Counted from the stretch's first letter, positions 33,787 to 41,025 are shown. The stretch: 64,000 nt of DNA from Streptomyces sp. NBC_00659 (GCF_036226925.1 NZ_CP109031.1:6758001-6822000); one strand, 5' to 3'. Numbers and translations: made by a program. The notes: generated by a model not told the origin, from the sequence alone.

Positions 33787-35250
33787 ATGCCCCAGGAAAA
33801 AATTGTGGGGGCCACCCACGCCTTCTGGCTCGCCGGCCGCCAGGCCACGGGCGAGACCACCTTCGACGTCACCTCGCCGTGGGACGGCCGCCTCGTCGGC
33901 CAGGTCAGCGTGCCCACCGAGGCCCAGGTCGAAGAGGCCGTGGCCGCCGCGCACGCCGTGCGCGACGAGTTCGCCGCGACCCCGGCCCACGTACGCGCCG
34001 CCGCCCTCGACCACGTCTCGCGCCGTCTGGCCGAGCGCACCGAGGAGATCGCGCAGCTCATCTCCGCCGAGAACGGCAAGCCGATCAAGTGGGCCCGCGG
34101 CGAGGTCGGCCGCGCGGTGTCCGTGTTCCGGTTCGCCGCCGAGGAGGCCCGCCGCTTCAACGGCGGCGAGGCGCAGCGTCTGGACACCGACCTGGGCGGT
34201 CAGGGCCGACTCGCTCTCACGCGCCGCTTCCCCAAGGGTGTCGTCCTCGGTATCGCGCCCTTCAACTTCCCGCTGAACCTGTGCGCTCACAAGGTCGCCC
34301 CGGCCATCGCCGCGGGTGCCCCGATCATCCTGAAGCCGGCGCCCGCGACCCCGCTGTCCGGCCTGATCCTCGGCGACCTGCTGGCCGAGACCGACCTTCC
34401 CGCCGGTTCCTGGAGCATCCTGCCGGTCGCCAACGACAAGATGCCCGCCCTGGTCCAGGACGAGCGCCTTCCCGTCATCTCCTTCACCGGTTCCGAGACC
34501 GTCGGTTACGCGATCATGGACTCGGTGCCGCGCAAGCACTGCACCCTGGAACTGGGCGGCAACGGCGCGGCCGTCGTCCTCGCCGACTTCGCGAGCGACG
34601 CGGACCTGGACTGGGCCGCGACCCGTATCGCGACCTTCTCCAACTACCAGGGCGGCCAGTCCTGCATCTCGGTGCAGCGCGTGATCGCGGACGCCGCGGT
34701 GTACGAGCGGCTGCTGCCGCGCATCGTCGCCGCCGTCGAGGCCCAGGTCACCGGCGACCCGTCCGACGACGCGACGGACGTCGGCCCGCTGGTCAGCGAG
34801 GCCGCCGCCGAGCGCGTCGAGTCGTGGGTGGACGAGGCCGTCGCGGCCGGCGCCACGCTGCTCACCGGTGGCAAGCGCGACGGCGCCTCCTACGCCCCGA
34901 CCGTCCTCGCCGACGTTCCGGCCGACGTCACGATCTCCTGCGAGGAGGTCTTCGGACCGGTCCTGACGGTGCAGAAGGTCGACGGCGAGGCGGCTGCCTT
35001 CGAGGCCGCCAACAACTCCAAGTACGGCCTCCAGACGGGCGTGTTCACGCACGACCTTCAGACCGCGTTCCGCGCGCACCGCGCCCTGGAGGTGGGCGGC
35101 GTCGTGATCGGCGACGTTCCGTCCTACCGTGCCGACCAGATGCCGTACGGCGGTGCGAAGCAGTCCGGCGTCGGCCGCGAGGGCGTCAGGTTCGCGATGG
35201 ACGACTACACCTACGAGCGAGTGCTGGTGCTGACGGGTCTCGCCCTCTGA
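33787..35250 (+). CDS. Aldehyde dehydrogenase, possible succinate-semialdehyde dehydrogenase
   Basis: A 487-residue ALDH with the catalytic Glu in LELGGNGAAVVL and catalytic Cys in NYQGGQSCISVQRV, plus FTGSETVGYAIM and CEEVFGPVLTV. It is shorter and distinct from the polyamine-cluster ALDH. Its position after gabT and PucR suggests it oxidises succinic semialdehyde to succinate, although the C-terminal half (RADQMPYGGAKQSGVGREG) is that of a broader NADP-ALDH group. Start at ATG 33787 with AAGGG upstream; the frame is open further upstream without a start signal. Confidence 0.9.
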   Translation: MPQEKIVGATHAFWLAGRQATGETTFDVTSPWDGRLVGQVSVPTEAQVEEAVAAAHAVRDEFAATPAHVRAAALDHVSRRLAERTEEIAQLISAENGKPIKWARGEVGRAVSVFRFAAEEARRFNGGEAQRLDTDLGGQGRLALTRRFPKGVVLGIAPFNFPLNLCAHKVAPAIAAGAPIILKPAPATPLSGLILGDLLAETDLPAGSWSILPVANDKMPALVQDERLPVISFTGSETVGYAIMDSVPRKHCTLELGGNGAAVVLADFASDADLDWAATRIATFSNYQGGQSCISVQRVIADAAVYERLLPRIVAAVEAQVTGDPSDDATDVGPLVSEAAAERVESWVDEAVAAGATLLTGGKRDGASYAPTVLADVPADVTISCEEVFGPVLTVQKVDGEAAAFEAANNSKYGLQTGVFTHDLQTAFRAHRALEVGGVVIGDVPSYRADQMPYGGAKQSGVGREGVRFAMDDYTYERVLVLTGLAL

Positions 35251-35267
35251 CGCAGACCTCACCGAGA

Positions 35268-35308
35268 CCGACGGCCGGAGCCCGCTGTGCGGGGGCTCCG
35301 GCCGTCGG
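35268..35308 (+). terminator. Perfect 16-bp hairpin terminator after the aldehyde dehydrogenase
   Basis: Arms 35268-35283 and 35293-35308 are exact reverse complements (GACGGCCGGAGCCC core) with a 9-base loop, 18 bp after the stop. There is no T tract. Confidence 0.75.
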
Positions 35309-35377
35309 CATGTCCGGGAACTTCAGGCGGCGGTCTCCGTGCGTGCCGGGCGTTCCGGTGCTGCCGACGCTCCGTCA

Positions 35378-35407
35378 GGACGCAACAGGCCAGGGACGTT
35401 TGCGTCC
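35378..35407. promoter_or_regulatory. GGACGCAA-N14-TTGCGTCC inverted repeat
   Basis: Perfect 8-base arms 160-190 bp before the first tachylectin-fusion gene, in a 315-bp region that otherwise holds only the preceding terminator. It could be a spaced operator; no regulator gene is adjacent. Confidence 0.35.
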
Positions 35408-35565
35408 ACGCGATTTCTCTTCCGACCCCCGTGACCTGCGGCGAGAGTAGTTCCTGTCACCGGGAGCCACACCCGAGAACATCCTTCACGGCTGCACCTG
35501 CAGGGCAGCTGTCTGGGCCAGGGATGTGGCTTCGCCCGCTCGACCTACTCACCGCAGGAGAAATC

Positions 35566-36855
35566 ATGAAGCTGAGCCATGCCGTCCGCCGTACCACAGC
35601 CGCCGCCGTCGCCGTCGGCGCGATGTCCCTCGGCCTGGTGGCGGTCACCGGCGGAGCCGCGCATGCCGTCGCGTCCTGCAGCGGCGACGTGTCGATGTAC
35701 GGCACGCTGTCCGACGGCCGGCTGACGTACACGCAGATCGAGCCGAACACCGGCGACCGCGTCAAGACGCTCACCGGCCCGAACCTCGGCTTCACGCCCA
35801 AGACGATGGCGGCCCTCAACTTCAACACGGTCCTGGTCACTTCGACCACCGGTGACCTCTACCGGGTCGACATACAGACGAACAACACCTCCCTCACGGT
35901 CGCGGGCGTCGTCAAGATCTGGGACGGCGGCTGGACCTTCGACAAGCTGGTCTACGACGGCGCCGGTCACCTCTACGGGACGGTCGACGGCCAGCTCCAC
36001 CAGTACCTGGTGTCGCAGGCCAAGCCCGCGGGGTCGGCCCACATAGGCCAGCACGTCGTGATCGACACCGGCTTCGTCCTCAAGACGCTCGCCGCCGCGG
36101 GCGACGACCGCATCGTCGCCTCGACCTCCGACGGCCGACTGCTCAGCTACAAGATCAACGGAGTGGGCGACTGGGACCGCACGGTCCTGAAGTCGAGCGG
36201 CTGGTCGGCGGTGGACTCGCTCTCCTCGCCGGGCGGCGGCCTCTACTACGGCCGTACCAACGGCGGCATGTACTGGTACCACGACTCGGACCCGACCGAC
36301 GGTGACGGCAGCGACATCACGTACCACTCGGACGACCCGGTGGACGCGTCCGGCTGGACCCAGAGCCTGCTGTCGACCTACGCGAACAACTGCGCCTATG
36401 TGGCGCCGGCCCCGCCGGAGTCCGTACAGGGCGGCACGATCTCCCGCAACGAGGTCATGACCCGGGCCAAGAACTGGTACACCCGCAACGTCCAGTACGA
36501 CCAGGGTGCTTCCGCCTCCGACATCGACGGCGACCACTCCTACCGCACCGACTGCTCCGGCTTCGTCTCCATGGCCTGGCACCTCACCACCTCGCTGACG
36601 ACCGAGACCCTCTCCAGCGCGAGCACGGAGATCAACAAGTCCGACCTCAGGCCCGGTGACGCTCTGAACAGCTACTCCGAGCACGCCGTCATCTTCGCGG
36701 GCTGGAAGGACCAGGATGCGGGCACCTTCTACTACTACTCCGAGAGCAGCCCGGCAACGGACATGAACTACTCGACCGCGGACATCGACAGCGGTGACAT
36801 CAGCGGCCACCCGGCCTCGTCGTACGTCGCCCTGCGCTACAAGAAGATCGCCTGA
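35566..36855 (+). CDS. Secreted tachylectin-like lectin fused to an amidase (NlpC/P60- or CHAP-like) domain
   Basis: A 429-residue exported protein. The signal peptide is about residues 1-36 (AAHA-V). A tachylectin-2-like five-bladed propeller covers about 40-280 (repeats of DGRLTYTQI, GHLYGTVDG, GLYYGRTNG type), expected to bind GlcNAc-like sugars. The C-terminal domain (about 300-429) has a catalytic-type Cys in YRTDCSGFVSMAW and His in SEHAVIFAGW, as in cell-wall amidases or endopeptidases. The ATG has GCAGGAG upstream. It is convergent with a paralogue that shares the lectin part but has a different hydrolase end. Confidence 0.88.
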   Translation: MKLSHAVRRTTAAAVAVGAMSLGLVAVTGGAAHAVASCSGDVSMYGTLSDGRLTYTQIEPNTGDRVKTLTGPNLGFTPKTMAALNFNTVLVTSTTGDLYRVDIQTNNTSLTVAGVVKIWDGGWTFDKLVYDGAGHLYGTVDGQLHQYLVSQAKPAGSAHIGQHVVIDTGFVLKTLAAAGDDRIVASTSDGRLLSYKINGVGDWDRTVLKSSGWSAVDSLSSPGGGLYYGRTNGGMYWYHDSDPTDGDGSDITYHSDDPVDASGWTQSLLSTYANNCAYVAPAPPESVQGGTISRNEVMTRAKNWYTRNVQYDQGASASDIDGDHSYRTDCSGFVSMAWHLTTSLTTETLSSASTEINKSDLRPGDALNSYSEHAVIFAGWKDQDAGTFYYYSESSPATDMNYSTADIDSGDISGHPASSYVALRYKKIA

Positions 36856-36867
36856 CGCCCCACCCGA

Positions 36868-36910
36868 CGCCTTGAAGGCCCCGCCGATCCTCGGCGGGGC
36901 CTTCAAGGCG
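36868..36910 (+). terminator. Perfect 20-bp hairpin with 3-base loop
   Basis: Arms 36868-36887 and 36891-36910 pair completely (CGCCTTGAAGG outer part) around a TCC loop, 12 bp after the lectin-amidase stop. One of the two strongest hairpins in the window. Confidence 0.85.
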
Positions 36911-37292
36911 TTCCCGGCCCAGAGCGGCCGCACCGCCGGGGCACCCCCGCCTTCCGGGCCTGCCTCGTGCGCGACGTCGACGCCCAGGTCGTGCCGGTGG
37001 TCGTGGACAACTCCTCCTCGGCGGTCGCTACCTCGGGACCGTCACTTCCCGGTGCGCGGCCGACACGAGCCGTCCGGCGTACCGTCCGGCGGCCAGGAAA
37101 GTGCGGGGCCGATTCGGGGCGCCCGCGCGCGTCCCGGACGTGCGAGCACGGCGCCGGCGTCCGAGGACGGCGCGCAGACCTACGGCGGAACCGTCCGGCT
37201 CACGGTGAACGACGGGGCCGACTCCAGGAACTCGCCGCACGCCGCACGCCGCATCCATGTCCTGGAGCGCCGGACTTCCCCGGCCCACGCCG
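36911..37292. other. Gene-free spacer between two convergent terminators
   Basis: About 380 bp with GC-rich, gene-like composition but no frame with a start signal. Short frames spell domain-like fragments (for example GGTVRLTVNDG near 37180-37215), which might be remnants of a lost secreted-enzyme gene. I cannot support a functional gene here. Confidence 0.4.
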
Positions 37293-37333
37293 AAAGGGCG
37301 GCGCCCCCTCGGTTCGAGGGGGCGCCGCCCTTT
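37293..37333 (-). terminator. Perfect 19-bp hairpin terminator after the lectin-transglycosylase gene
   Basis: Arms 37293-37311 and 37315-37333 pair exactly with a 3-base loop. In the leftward direction the 3' arm ends in a purine-rich CTTT/AAAG edge. It ends the gene at 37349 after a 15-bp gap. Confidence 0.85.
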
Positions 37334-37348
37334 TCAGGTCCGCCGGCA

Positions 37349-38533
37349 TCAGTACCAGCTGTTCGCCTGCCAGAAGTTCCACGCGTCGCACGGGGAGCCG
37401 TAGCGGCCGTCGATGTAGTTCAGACCCCACTTGATCTGGGTGAGGGGGTTGTCCTTCCAGTCGTCGCCCGCGACGTCCATCTTGGTCCCGGGCAGCGCCT
37501 GCGGGATGCCGTAGGCACCGGAGGAGGAGTTCGTCGCGTTCCAGCGCCAGCTGCTCTCGTGGTCCCAGAGTGTCTCCAGGCAGGCCCACTGCGCGGAGGT
37601 GGCCCAGGAGGCGTCCTTGTCGTTCATCAGCTGCCTGCCGGCGGCCTTGACCTGGGTGATGTTGTCGCGGTCGACCGTCTCCGTGCTGGTGGTGCAGGTG
37701 TAGGTGCCCGGCTGGGCGGACAGCAGCTTCTGCGTCCAGCCGCTGGTGTTGACCGGGTCGTCGAGGTGGTACGAGATGTCGGAGCCGGAGCCGTCGGTCG
37801 GGTTGGCGTCCTTGTACCAGTACATGGCGCCGGTGGACAGGCGGCCGTAGTAGAGGCCGGCGCCGGGCGAGACGAGCTGGTTGAAGCCGGACCAGCCGGA
37901 GGACTTGAGGGTGTTGCCCTTCCAGGAGCCCGCGCCCGCTATGGAGTAGTCGAGCAGCCGTCCGTCGTCGGTGGTGGCGCTGAGGCGGTCGTCGCCGGTG
38001 GCGGTGAGCGTCTTCAGGACGAACCCGGTGTCGATCTCGGTGCGCACGCCGATGTGCTGGGAGCCGGCCGGCTTGTCCTCGGTCACGTTGTAGCGCAGCA
38101 GCAGGCCGGCGGCGGTGCCGTAGAGGTGGCCGTGGCCGTCGTAGGTGAGCTTGTCGTGGGTCCAGCCGCTGTCGGCGATCTTCACCGGTGCGTTCAGCAG
38201 GGCGAGGCTGGTGTTGTTGGTCTTGATGTCGACGCGGTAGAGGGCACCGGAGGTCGAAGTGACCAGGACCGTGTTGAAGTTGAGGGTCGCCATGGCCTTC
38301 GGCTCGAAGCCGAGGTCCGGGCCGACGAGCACCTTGGCGAGGTCTCCGGTGGCAGGGTTGATCTGGCTGAACGTCAGTCTGCCGTCGTCGAGTACGCCGT
38401 AGATGTTTACTCCGCCCGAGCAGGTGGTGGCCGCTTCGGCGGTCGGGGTGGCCACCGTGAGGAGTCCGGTGCCGAGGGCGCCGGCCGTCAGCAGGCCTGC
38501 CATTCTCCGGCCGTTCTTGCGGATGTTCTTCAC
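37349..38533 (-). CDS. Secreted tachylectin-like lectin fused to a lysozyme/transglycosylase-like domain
   Basis: A 394-residue exported protein. The start is a GTG with GGGGGGA upstream, giving a basic N-terminus (KNIRKNGRR) and signal peptide of about 38 residues (AEA-A). A tachylectin-like propeller (about 40-285) aligns along its whole length with that of the convergent gene (shared LNFNTVLVTST, TNNTSL, GWT, IDTGFVLKTL, LYYGR, MYWY). The C-terminal domain (about 310-394) has LETLWDHESSWRWNATN (catalytic-type Glu), GAYGIPQALPGTKM and IKWGLNYIDGRYGSPCDAW, typical of SLT-like transglycosylases. Probably cuts peptidoglycan glycan strands. Confidence 0.88.
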   Translation of the reverse strand: MKNIRKNGRRMAGLLTAGALGTGLLTVATPTAEAATTCSGGVNIYGVLDDGRLTFSQINPATGDLAKVLVGPDLGFEPKAMATLNFNTVLVTSTSGALYRVDIKTNNTSLALLNAPVKIADSGWTHDKLTYDGHGHLYGTAAGLLLRYNVTEDKPAGSQHIGVRTEIDTGFVLKTLTATGDDRLSATTDDGRLLDYSIAGAGSWKGNTLKSSGWSGFNQLVSPGAGLYYGRLSTGAMYWYKDANPTDGSGSDISYHLDDPVNTSGWTQKLLSAQPGTYTCTTSTETVDRDNITQVKAAGRQLMNDKDASWATSAQWACLETLWDHESSWRWNATNSSSGAYGIPQALPGTKMDVAGDDWKDNPLTQIKWGLNYIDGRYGSPCDAWNFWQANSWY

Positions 38534-38651
38534 TTTTCGGTCCCCCCGGGGCGGGTTGCGGTCAGGCAGACGGACAGGAGTCGGATCGTGGCCGACAGGC
38601 TGGTGGGTGGTCGACGGCCGCGGTGAGAGGCCGTCAGCGGCGGCGGGCGGC

Positions 38652-38852
38652 CTACTGCCAGCCGGCGTCCGTCGGGGTGACCTGCCAGCCGGCGTCCGCC
38701 GGGGTGACCTGCCAGCCGGCGTCACCGGCGAGAACGGAGGAGGCCGGAACCGCGTCCGCCGTGGACTGGAGCGTGACCACCGGGGAGGCGAGAGCCGCGG
38801 CGACGACGAGGGAGGAGACCGCGGCGACCTTGGCGATTCGGGTACGAAGCAT
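38652..38852 (-). CDS. Short secreted peptide precursor with DAGWQ tandem repeats
   Basis: A 66-residue precursor. Residues 1-34 form a signal peptide (LRTRIAK, a hydrophobic core, STADA). The rest is about 30 residues ending in three copies of DAGWQ separated by VTPA and VTPT, with the stop directly after the last Gln. The three copies are encoded by a 27-bp tandem repeat. The ATG at 38852 is preceded by a purine-rich GGAAGGAA; a longer start is unlikely. It lies 118 bp upstream of the lectin-transglycosylase gene, same strand. I do not recognise a family; a signalling or wall-associated peptide is conceivable. Confidence 0.72.
   Translation of the reverse strand: MLRTRIAKVAAVSSLVVAAALASPVVTLQSTADAVPASSVLAGDAGWQVTPADAGWQVTPTDAGWQ
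38655..38723. repeat. 27-bp tandem repeat within the DAGWQ gene (2.5 copies)
   Basis: The 15-base block CTGCCAGCCGGCGTC recurs at 38655, 38682 and 38709, spaced exactly 27 bp and in frame, with 12 intervening bases that are nearly identical. Copy number may vary between strains by slippage. Confidence 0.85.
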
Positions 38853-39022
38853 GGCTGTTTCCGTTCCTTCCGGGATGAGATGCGGTGTCCGGCCTGCTGT
38901 CGCGCCCCGCGGTGGCGCTCGGCTCGGCCGGTGATCCATAGGTTCGTCGCAGCTCAGGCCCGTGAGAAGAGTTCACGGATGGACGGAAAGGGCCTTGGAC
39001 CGATGTGTCCACGCGGGCCGCT

Positions 39023-39331
39023 TCAGTCCACCGCCTGTGGTTCGAAGGTCAGCGGCATCAACGGCACCCCCGCACCGGTCAGCCGCGCGGTGGCCAACTG
39101 CGGTACGTCGCGCAGCAGTCGGCGGCAGACGTGAACCGACCGTTCCTCCGCCTCCTCCAGCACACCGGCCAGCAGATAGAAGCCGAGCGTGAGCCGGGAG
39201 GGAGAGACGGGGTGAACGGCGACGTGCTCGACGCGGTCGCGGGTGACGATCGCCGATCGCACCAACGCCCGGATGTTCTCCGGAAGTTCCTCGCCGGAGG
39301 GCAGTTCCAGATGCGTGTGGACCAGATACAT
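39023..39331 (-). CDS. Small cytoplasmic protein of unknown function next to the LuxR-type regulator
   Basis: A 102-residue soluble protein beginning MYLVHTHLELPSGEELPENI. Features include VHPVSPSRLTLGFYLLAGVLEEAEERSVHVCRRLL, which looks like a beta strand then a long helix, and a PLMPLTFEPQ tail. No signal peptide or helix-turn-helix. The start ATG at 39331 has only a short GGAA; an in-frame TTG upstream is possible. It is divergent from the TrmB/LuxR regulator and in line with the DAGWQ peptide gene (170-bp gap). Function unknown; a partner role is inferred from position. Confidence 0.68.
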   Translation of the reverse strand: MYLVHTHLELPSGEELPENIRALVRSAIVTRDRVEHVAVHPVSPSRLTLGFYLLAGVLEEAEERSVHVCRRLLRDVPQLATARLTGAGVPLMPLTFEPQAVD

Positions 39332-39341
39332 GCGTTCCAGA

Positions 39342-39361
39342 CTCTCAACGGAAGTCGAGAG
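39342..39361. promoter_or_regulatory. CTCTCAAC-GGAA-GTCGAGAG dyad
   Basis: Eight-base arms with one mismatch around GGAA, 11 bp upstream of the 102-residue gene and 108 bp from the divergent regulator. It could be the regulator's operator, or an RNA hairpin with a GNRA loop in the leader. Confidence 0.4.
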
Positions 39362-39468
39362 CAAGTCGGCCTGAGGGGTGGACGGTTGAGGCCACGGCCG
39401 GTTCCGTCCTGGCGCTGTGAGGATCCCGCACCCTTCTGCGAAGATCATCGTCGAAGAGGGGATGTCGA

Positions 39469-40488
39469 GTGCAGGAAACTGGGGGGAACCAGATGCTGAC
39501 CGCTCTCGGGCTCGGCTCCGTCACGGAGGCGGTGTACCGCGCCATGCTCAGACACCCGGTCGCGGGTGTCGAGGCCCTCGCCGATGACGTGGGGCTGTCC
39601 GGGGAAGAGGTGCGCGACGCCCTCGACACACTGAGCGAGCTGGCGCTGGTGCGCCCCGCCGCCGGGGACGCGAGCAGGCTCCGGGCGGTCTCCCCGGACA
39701 TCGGCATGGAGATCCTGATGGGCCGCCAGCAGGCCCAGCTGGCGGCCCAGCAGCAGCGCCTCGAAGCCTCGCGGGCGGCCGCGGCCCAGCTCATCTCCGA
39801 GTACGCCGAGCTCCGTCCGGCCACCAGCCATCCCGGGGTGGAGCAACTGGTCGGCCTCGACCAGATACGCGACCGGCTGGCCGTGCTCACCCGGGAGGTG
39901 CGCGAGGAGTTCCTGACCTTCGCCCCGGGCGGTCCGCAGACCGCGGAGAACATGGCCGCCTCACGGCCGCTGAACGAGGATCTGCTCGGCCGTGGGGTGC
40001 GCATGCGCACGATCTACCTCGACAGCGTCCGCACCAACCGGCCCACCGTCGAACACGCCACCTGGCTGGCCCGGCTGGGCGGCCGGATCCGCACGGTTCC
40101 GTCCCTGCCGACCCGGATGATCCTCATGGACCGGCGGACCGCCATGGTCTCGGTCAGCAGCGACGACACCGCCGCAGGCGCCGTCCTGCTGACCGGCCAG
40201 GGCACGCTCACCGCGCTGTGCGCGCTCTTCGAGACCACCTGGGAGGCTGCACAGCCGCTCGGCGAGGTCGTCCCCACCGACCCGAACGGGCTCACCGGCC
40301 AGCAGGCGACCGCCCTCCGTCTCCTGGCCGGAGGCCATACCGACGAGGCGATCGCCAAACGGCTCGGGGTGTCGCACCGCACGGCCCGGCGGATCGCCTC
40401 CGAACTGATGGACCGCCTCGGCGCACGCAGCCGTTTCGAGGCCGGCGTACGCGCCGTTCAGCAGGGCTGGCTGCCGGCCCGGCCCTGA
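39469..40488 (+). CDS. TrmB-like/LuxR-type hybrid transcriptional regulator
   Basis: A 339-residue regulator. The N-terminal winged helix (about 10-75) is TrmB-like (VYRAMLRHPVAGVEALADDVG). A coiled coil (about 82-112, GRQQAQLAAQQQRLEASRAA) links to a sensor-like domain (about 115-255, with FAPGGPQTAENM and GRIRTVPSLPTRMILMDR). A LuxR/GerE HTH ends the protein (about 272-335, LAGGHTDEAIAKRLGVSHRT). The start is GTG 39469 with GAAGAGGGG upstream; ATG 39493 with GGGGGG upstream is also good. It faces the DAGWQ peptide and 102-residue genes, suggesting it controls them. Confidence 0.88.
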   Translation: MQETGGNQMLTALGLGSVTEAVYRAMLRHPVAGVEALADDVGLSGEEVRDALDTLSELALVRPAAGDASRLRAVSPDIGMEILMGRQQAQLAAQQQRLEASRAAAAQLISEYAELRPATSHPGVEQLVGLDQIRDRLAVLTREVREEFLTFAPGGPQTAENMAASRPLNEDLLGRGVRMRTIYLDSVRTNRPTVEHATWLARLGGRIRTVPSLPTRMILMDRRTAMVSVSSDDTAAGAVLLTGQGTLTALCALFETTWEAAQPLGEVVPTDPNGLTGQQATALRLLAGGHTDEAIAKRLGVSHRTARRIASELMDRLGARSRFEAGVRAVQQGWLPARP

Positions 40489-40670
40489 ATCGCCGTCCAG
40501 GGGCGAGGCAGCACGACGGCGACCGCTCGGCACGCAGGGCCTCGCCCGTACGCTGCGGTTTCACGCCGGCGAGCCGCGTGCCACGGTCGCCGCGCTCACA
40601 CACGCTCACACGGGCCCGAAGAGATCCGTCGCCCCCCACCGGAATCGGCCCGTGCGAGCCGGACCCGGAC

Positions 40671-40818
40671 AAAAAAGACCCCGTCCCGGATAACGCGGGA
40701 CAGGGTCTTCACAGAGCGCCGGGCAGGCCTTGCACCTGCATTTCCCCGCAGGAAGCGGGGCGTCTTTCCTTGGACCACCAACGCATCGCGAACCGGTGTG
40801 ACCTCCACCGATCTGCTG
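40671..40818 (-). ncRNA. Candidate small RNA with three hairpins and intrinsic terminator
   Basis: A leftward transcript of about 150 nt is predicted. The promoter is TTGCGC (40852-40847) and TAATCT (40830-40825) with a 16-base spacer. Downstream come a perfect hairpin (CCCCGC loop GCGGGG, 40744-40760), a second (GCAGG loop CCTGC, 40723-40739), and a 14-bp terminator stem (40675-40709) followed by six Ts. A 25-codon frame starting with ATG CGT TGG TGG lies inside, but its codon use is not coding-like. It lies beyond the 3' end of the LuxR-type regulator gene, antisense in direction. Confidence 0.6.
40675..40709 (-). terminator. Rho-independent terminator with T tract
   Basis: Arms 40675-40688 and 40696-40709 pair with one mismatch around a 7-base loop; in the leftward direction the stem runs into TTTTTT, the only classic T-tract terminator seen in the window. 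It ends the candidate small RNA. Confidence 0.85.
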
Positions 40819-40824
40819 AAGATC

Positions 40825-40852
40825 AGATTAGCGCACGGCCTGAGAAGCGCAA
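40825..40852 (-). promoter_or_regulatory. Putative promoter of the small RNA
   Basis: Reading leftward: TTGCGC, 16 bases, TAATCT. A small dyad (ATCTG/CAGAT, 40811-40828) overlaps the -10 and predicted start and could be an operator. Confidence 0.5.
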
Positions 40853-40975
40853 ACACCCCGGCCGGGCAGGATCGCTGAACGTCAGCGGCAGGTGCGCGGC
40901 CGCACGGCCTGGCGTTTCCCGGAAGAGCTCGAAGACGCCCACGGGCTCCGGTCGTCCGTCTGTCGGGACGTGACC

Positions 40976-41007
40976 GAAAACGATGTGTCTAGTGACAATC
41001 GTTTTCA
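40976..41007. promoter_or_regulatory. Zur-box-like dyad GAAAACGAT...ATCGTTTTC
   Basis: Perfect 9-base arms (40976-40984 and 40998-41006). The right part, TGACAATCGTTTTCA (40993-41007), resembles the 15-bp Zur box of streptomycetes (TGAAAATGATTTTCA type, from memory; 12 of 15). It is strikingly AT-rich for this genome. No obvious target gene starts next to it; the nearest leftward promoter is that of the small RNA. Confidence 0.45.
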
Positions 41008-41025
41008 GCTAAGTTCGCCAGAGAA

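Noticed and set aside
38655..38723. Short regular repeats considered as a CRISPR fragment
   Set aside because: The repeats are in frame in a small secreted-peptide gene, the intervals are near-identical rather than unique spacers, and no cas gene is near.
37349..38725. A longer start for the lectin-transglycosylase with a repeated TPAGRSPRR segment
   Set aside because: That segment is the antisense-like 5' region including part of the 118-bp gap; the GTG at 38533 has a strong ribosome binding site and is followed directly by a signal peptide.
40596..40856. An 86-codon minus frame across the small-RNA region
   Set aside because: It reads through the terminator stem and T tract, has mixed third positions, and starts inside the predicted promoter. 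The RNA explanation fits better.
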